Source of the DNA: SG8-41 sp035259205
Lineage (GTDB): Bacteria; Pseudomonadota; Gammaproteobacteria; Burkholderiales; SG8-41
Length of the DNA: 31,901 nt
Direction: 5' to 3'
NCBI GenBank assembly: GCA_035259205.1
Contig: DATFWO010000210.1
Coordinates: 1-31,901, forward strand
The first letter of the stretch is position 1; each line of letters begins with the position of its first letter. A program made the translations under genes and the position numbers. Of this stretch, positions 30,565 to 31,901 are shown piece by piece. Below the pieces are notes generated by a model. It did no database searches. It saw only the letters and a program-made list of their open reading frames with translations, and was not told the origin of the DNA.

Positions 30565-31901
30565 CTAGCCGGCTGATTCGATTTCCCCGTTATATTGGGG
30601 CGCTCTCGGCTGACGCAGCGGAATCACGCCGCCACCGATGCCGCCCGAGTCGAGGCGTGCCCGCGCCGCGAGCGTCTCGACTACCGCTTTTCGGGCTGAA
30701 CCTGCGAAGGAGCGGGCGCCGTCTATCAGCAACGCATCGCTCGACTCAGCCTGCGACAGTGGCTCCTGCGTTGCAATTTGTTGCTGAAGCACGGGCGGAT
30801 CCGCCTCGGAAGCGTCGCTGCCGCTGCGGCTGCGCTCCCGAAGGCGCTCACGCAGGATGTCCGCGGGCGCGTCGACGCTCACGATCGCAAAAGGCAGCCG
30901 CAACTCCTCAGCCAGGCGCCGGAAATCCTCGCGCTGACTGTGCTTGAGAAATGCCGCGTCCACGATGACCGGAAAGCCGGCCTGAGCGGCGCTGCGCGCG
31001 ATCTCGTGCAGCCGCCCGTAGGTCGCGCGCGTCGCAGCTTCGGTATAAATGCCGGAGCCCGGGGCGGAGCCGGTGCGGCCCAATGCGCTGAATCCGTACA
31101 GGCGCTTGCGCTCGACATCGGAACGAATCCGCACCGCCCCGAGCGACGCCACCAGGGCGGTTGCGATGGTCGACTTCCCGCACCCGGAGAGGCCATGCAT
31201 GATGAAGATCGCGCCGCGTCCGGCGTGCGCATAGCGCGTGGCGAGCCGCGTGTAGCTCGCCGCGGAACCTACCCTGAAGGGGTCCTGCGATGGGGCGTGA
31301 TGTTGTCGGGCGAGGAGCGCGCGCGCCAGAGCGCGCACCAGGGCGCGATAGACCAGGTAAAACCGGAGCACCGACAACCCCTCGTAGTCGCCGGTCCTCT
31401 CGAGGTAAGCGTCGACGAACAGGCTGGCGAGGTCGCTGCGGCGCCCGTGGACAAGGTCCATCACCGGAAACGCCACCTCGCTCATGACGTCGACCCAGCG
31501 CAGCGCCGGGTTGAACTCGATGCCGTCGAAGGGCGTCAACAGACCGTTGATCAGCACGACGTTGCCGAGGTGCAGATCGCCGTGGCACTCGCGCACGAAC
31601 CCGTTGCGCTTCCGCGCCGCCAGGACCTCCTCCAACCGGGAGTATTCCTGTTCGATCCACACCCACAGCGCCTGCAACTTCAAGGCATCGTCCGCTTCGC
31701 GCGCCAGCGGCAGCAGTTGCTGAATGACGCGGCCCATCTGGTCTCTGACGCAGCGTTCACCGCCGTAGGCCGTTTCGGCCTTCGCGACGCTGGCCAGAGA
31801 ATGAAAGCGCGCGAGATCGGTGGCCATACGCGTGATGTGTACGGCGGTCAGCTTTCCGTCCGCCGCGAGCGTGGATGCCAGCGCTTCCTGCGGAAATTGC
31901 C
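30565..31901 (-). CDS. APH-like/P-loop kinase fusion protein, 5' end outside window
   Basis: This gene is partial: its frame stays open to the window edge, and the 24 codons upstream of the ATG at 31827 (reading FPQEALASTLAADG and on) resemble the family's N-terminal domain, so that ATG is internal. At least 445 residues are visible. The N-terminal part has the aminoglycoside phosphotransferase/choline kinase motif ECHGDLHLGNVV followed by FDGIEFNP. The C-terminal part has Walker A GLSGCGKST and IRSDVERKR, as in small-molecule or nucleotide kinases. The fused family is widespread in proteobacteria; its substrate is not known, and antibiotic resistance should not be assumed. It is 93 bases from the second Usp gene. 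Confidence 0.85.
   Translation of the reverse strand, partial: QFPQEALASTLAADGKLTAVHITRMATDLARFHSLASVAKAETAYGGERCVRDQMGRVIQQLLPLAREADDALKLQALWVWIEQEYSRLEEVLAARKRNGFVRECHGDLHLGNVVLINGLLTPFDGIEFNPALRWVDVMSEVAFPVMDLVHGRRSDLASLFVDAYLERTGDYEGLSVLRFYLVYRALVRALARALLARQHHAPSQDPFRVGSAASYTRLATRYAHAGRGAIFIMHGLSGCGKSTIATALVASLGAVRIRSDVERKRLYGFSALGRTGSAPGSGIYTEAATRATYGRLHEIARSAAQAGFPVIVDAAFLKHSQREDFRRLAEELRLPFAIVSVDAPADILRERLRERSRSGSDASEADPPVLQQQIATQEPLSQAESSDALLIDGARSFAGSARKAVVETLAARARLDSGGIGGGVIPLRQPRAPQYNGEIESAG

Noticed and set aside
30583..30602. CCCC-AT-rich-GGGG hairpin as a terminator
   Set aside because: It lies within the coding end of the kinase fusion gene, has only a 4-bp stem and no T-tract.
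31825..31827. ATG at 31825-31827 as the start of the kinase fusion gene
   Set aside because: The frame remains open upstream to the window edge and the extra codons look like the family's N-terminal domain, so the gene is cut by the window.

Overview
This is a GC-rich chromosomal segment that looks betaproteobacterial (Burkholderiales-like). It carries five periplasmic binding proteins of the Bug/TctC family, whose expansion is typical of that class, plus a complete narKGHJI operon and a set of anaerobic/stress genes behind FNR-type boxes. No rRNA, tRNA, IS element, CRISPR array or phage gene was seen. The taxonomic call is inference from gene content only.

Positions 1-14.6 kb: a catabolic-looking cluster organised around a GntR/HutC-type repressor (6172-6954). 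Leftward from a shared control region run two tandem paralogues of unknown function, an M24 (creatinase/aminopeptidase P-like) hydrolase, two Bug binding proteins and a nucleoside/guanine-type deaminase. Rightward run the regulator, an amidase with a small GatC/AtzG-like partner, an aconitase-family enzyme, a phosphosulfolactate synthase (ComA)-like protein, two more Bug proteins and a small secreted protein. A 13-bp perfect palindrome (6081-6093) sits in the divergent promoter. A fifth Bug gene (393-1439) precedes the cluster. The enzymes suggest uptake and breakdown of a carboxylated nitrogen compound, but the substrate cannot be read from the sequence.

Positions 14.6-23.5 kb: a respiratory nitrate reductase operon, narK-narG-narH-narJ-narI plus a parvulin-type prolyl isomerase gene. 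It is tightly packed, with an FNR-like box 67-80 bp before narK. Catalytic and cofactor residues are intact in NarG, NarH and NarI.

Positions 23.5-31.9 kb: an anaerobic/stress region. It holds two universal stress proteins, a CBS-pair protein, a ribosome hibernation factor, an NAD-type malic enzyme, a two-helix membrane protein, a hemerythrin-like protein, a cysteine-rich membrane-anchored protein, an MFS transporter, and a 5'-truncated APH-like/P-loop kinase fusion that runs off the window. Three further FNR-like boxes lie here. Two gene remnants flank the first universal stress gene, suggesting past rearrangement.

Short degenerate heptamer arrays (GTGARCG-like and TCATCCY) occur between genes and in two places supply start or stop codons of neighbouring genes, which makes the annotated starts there uncertain.
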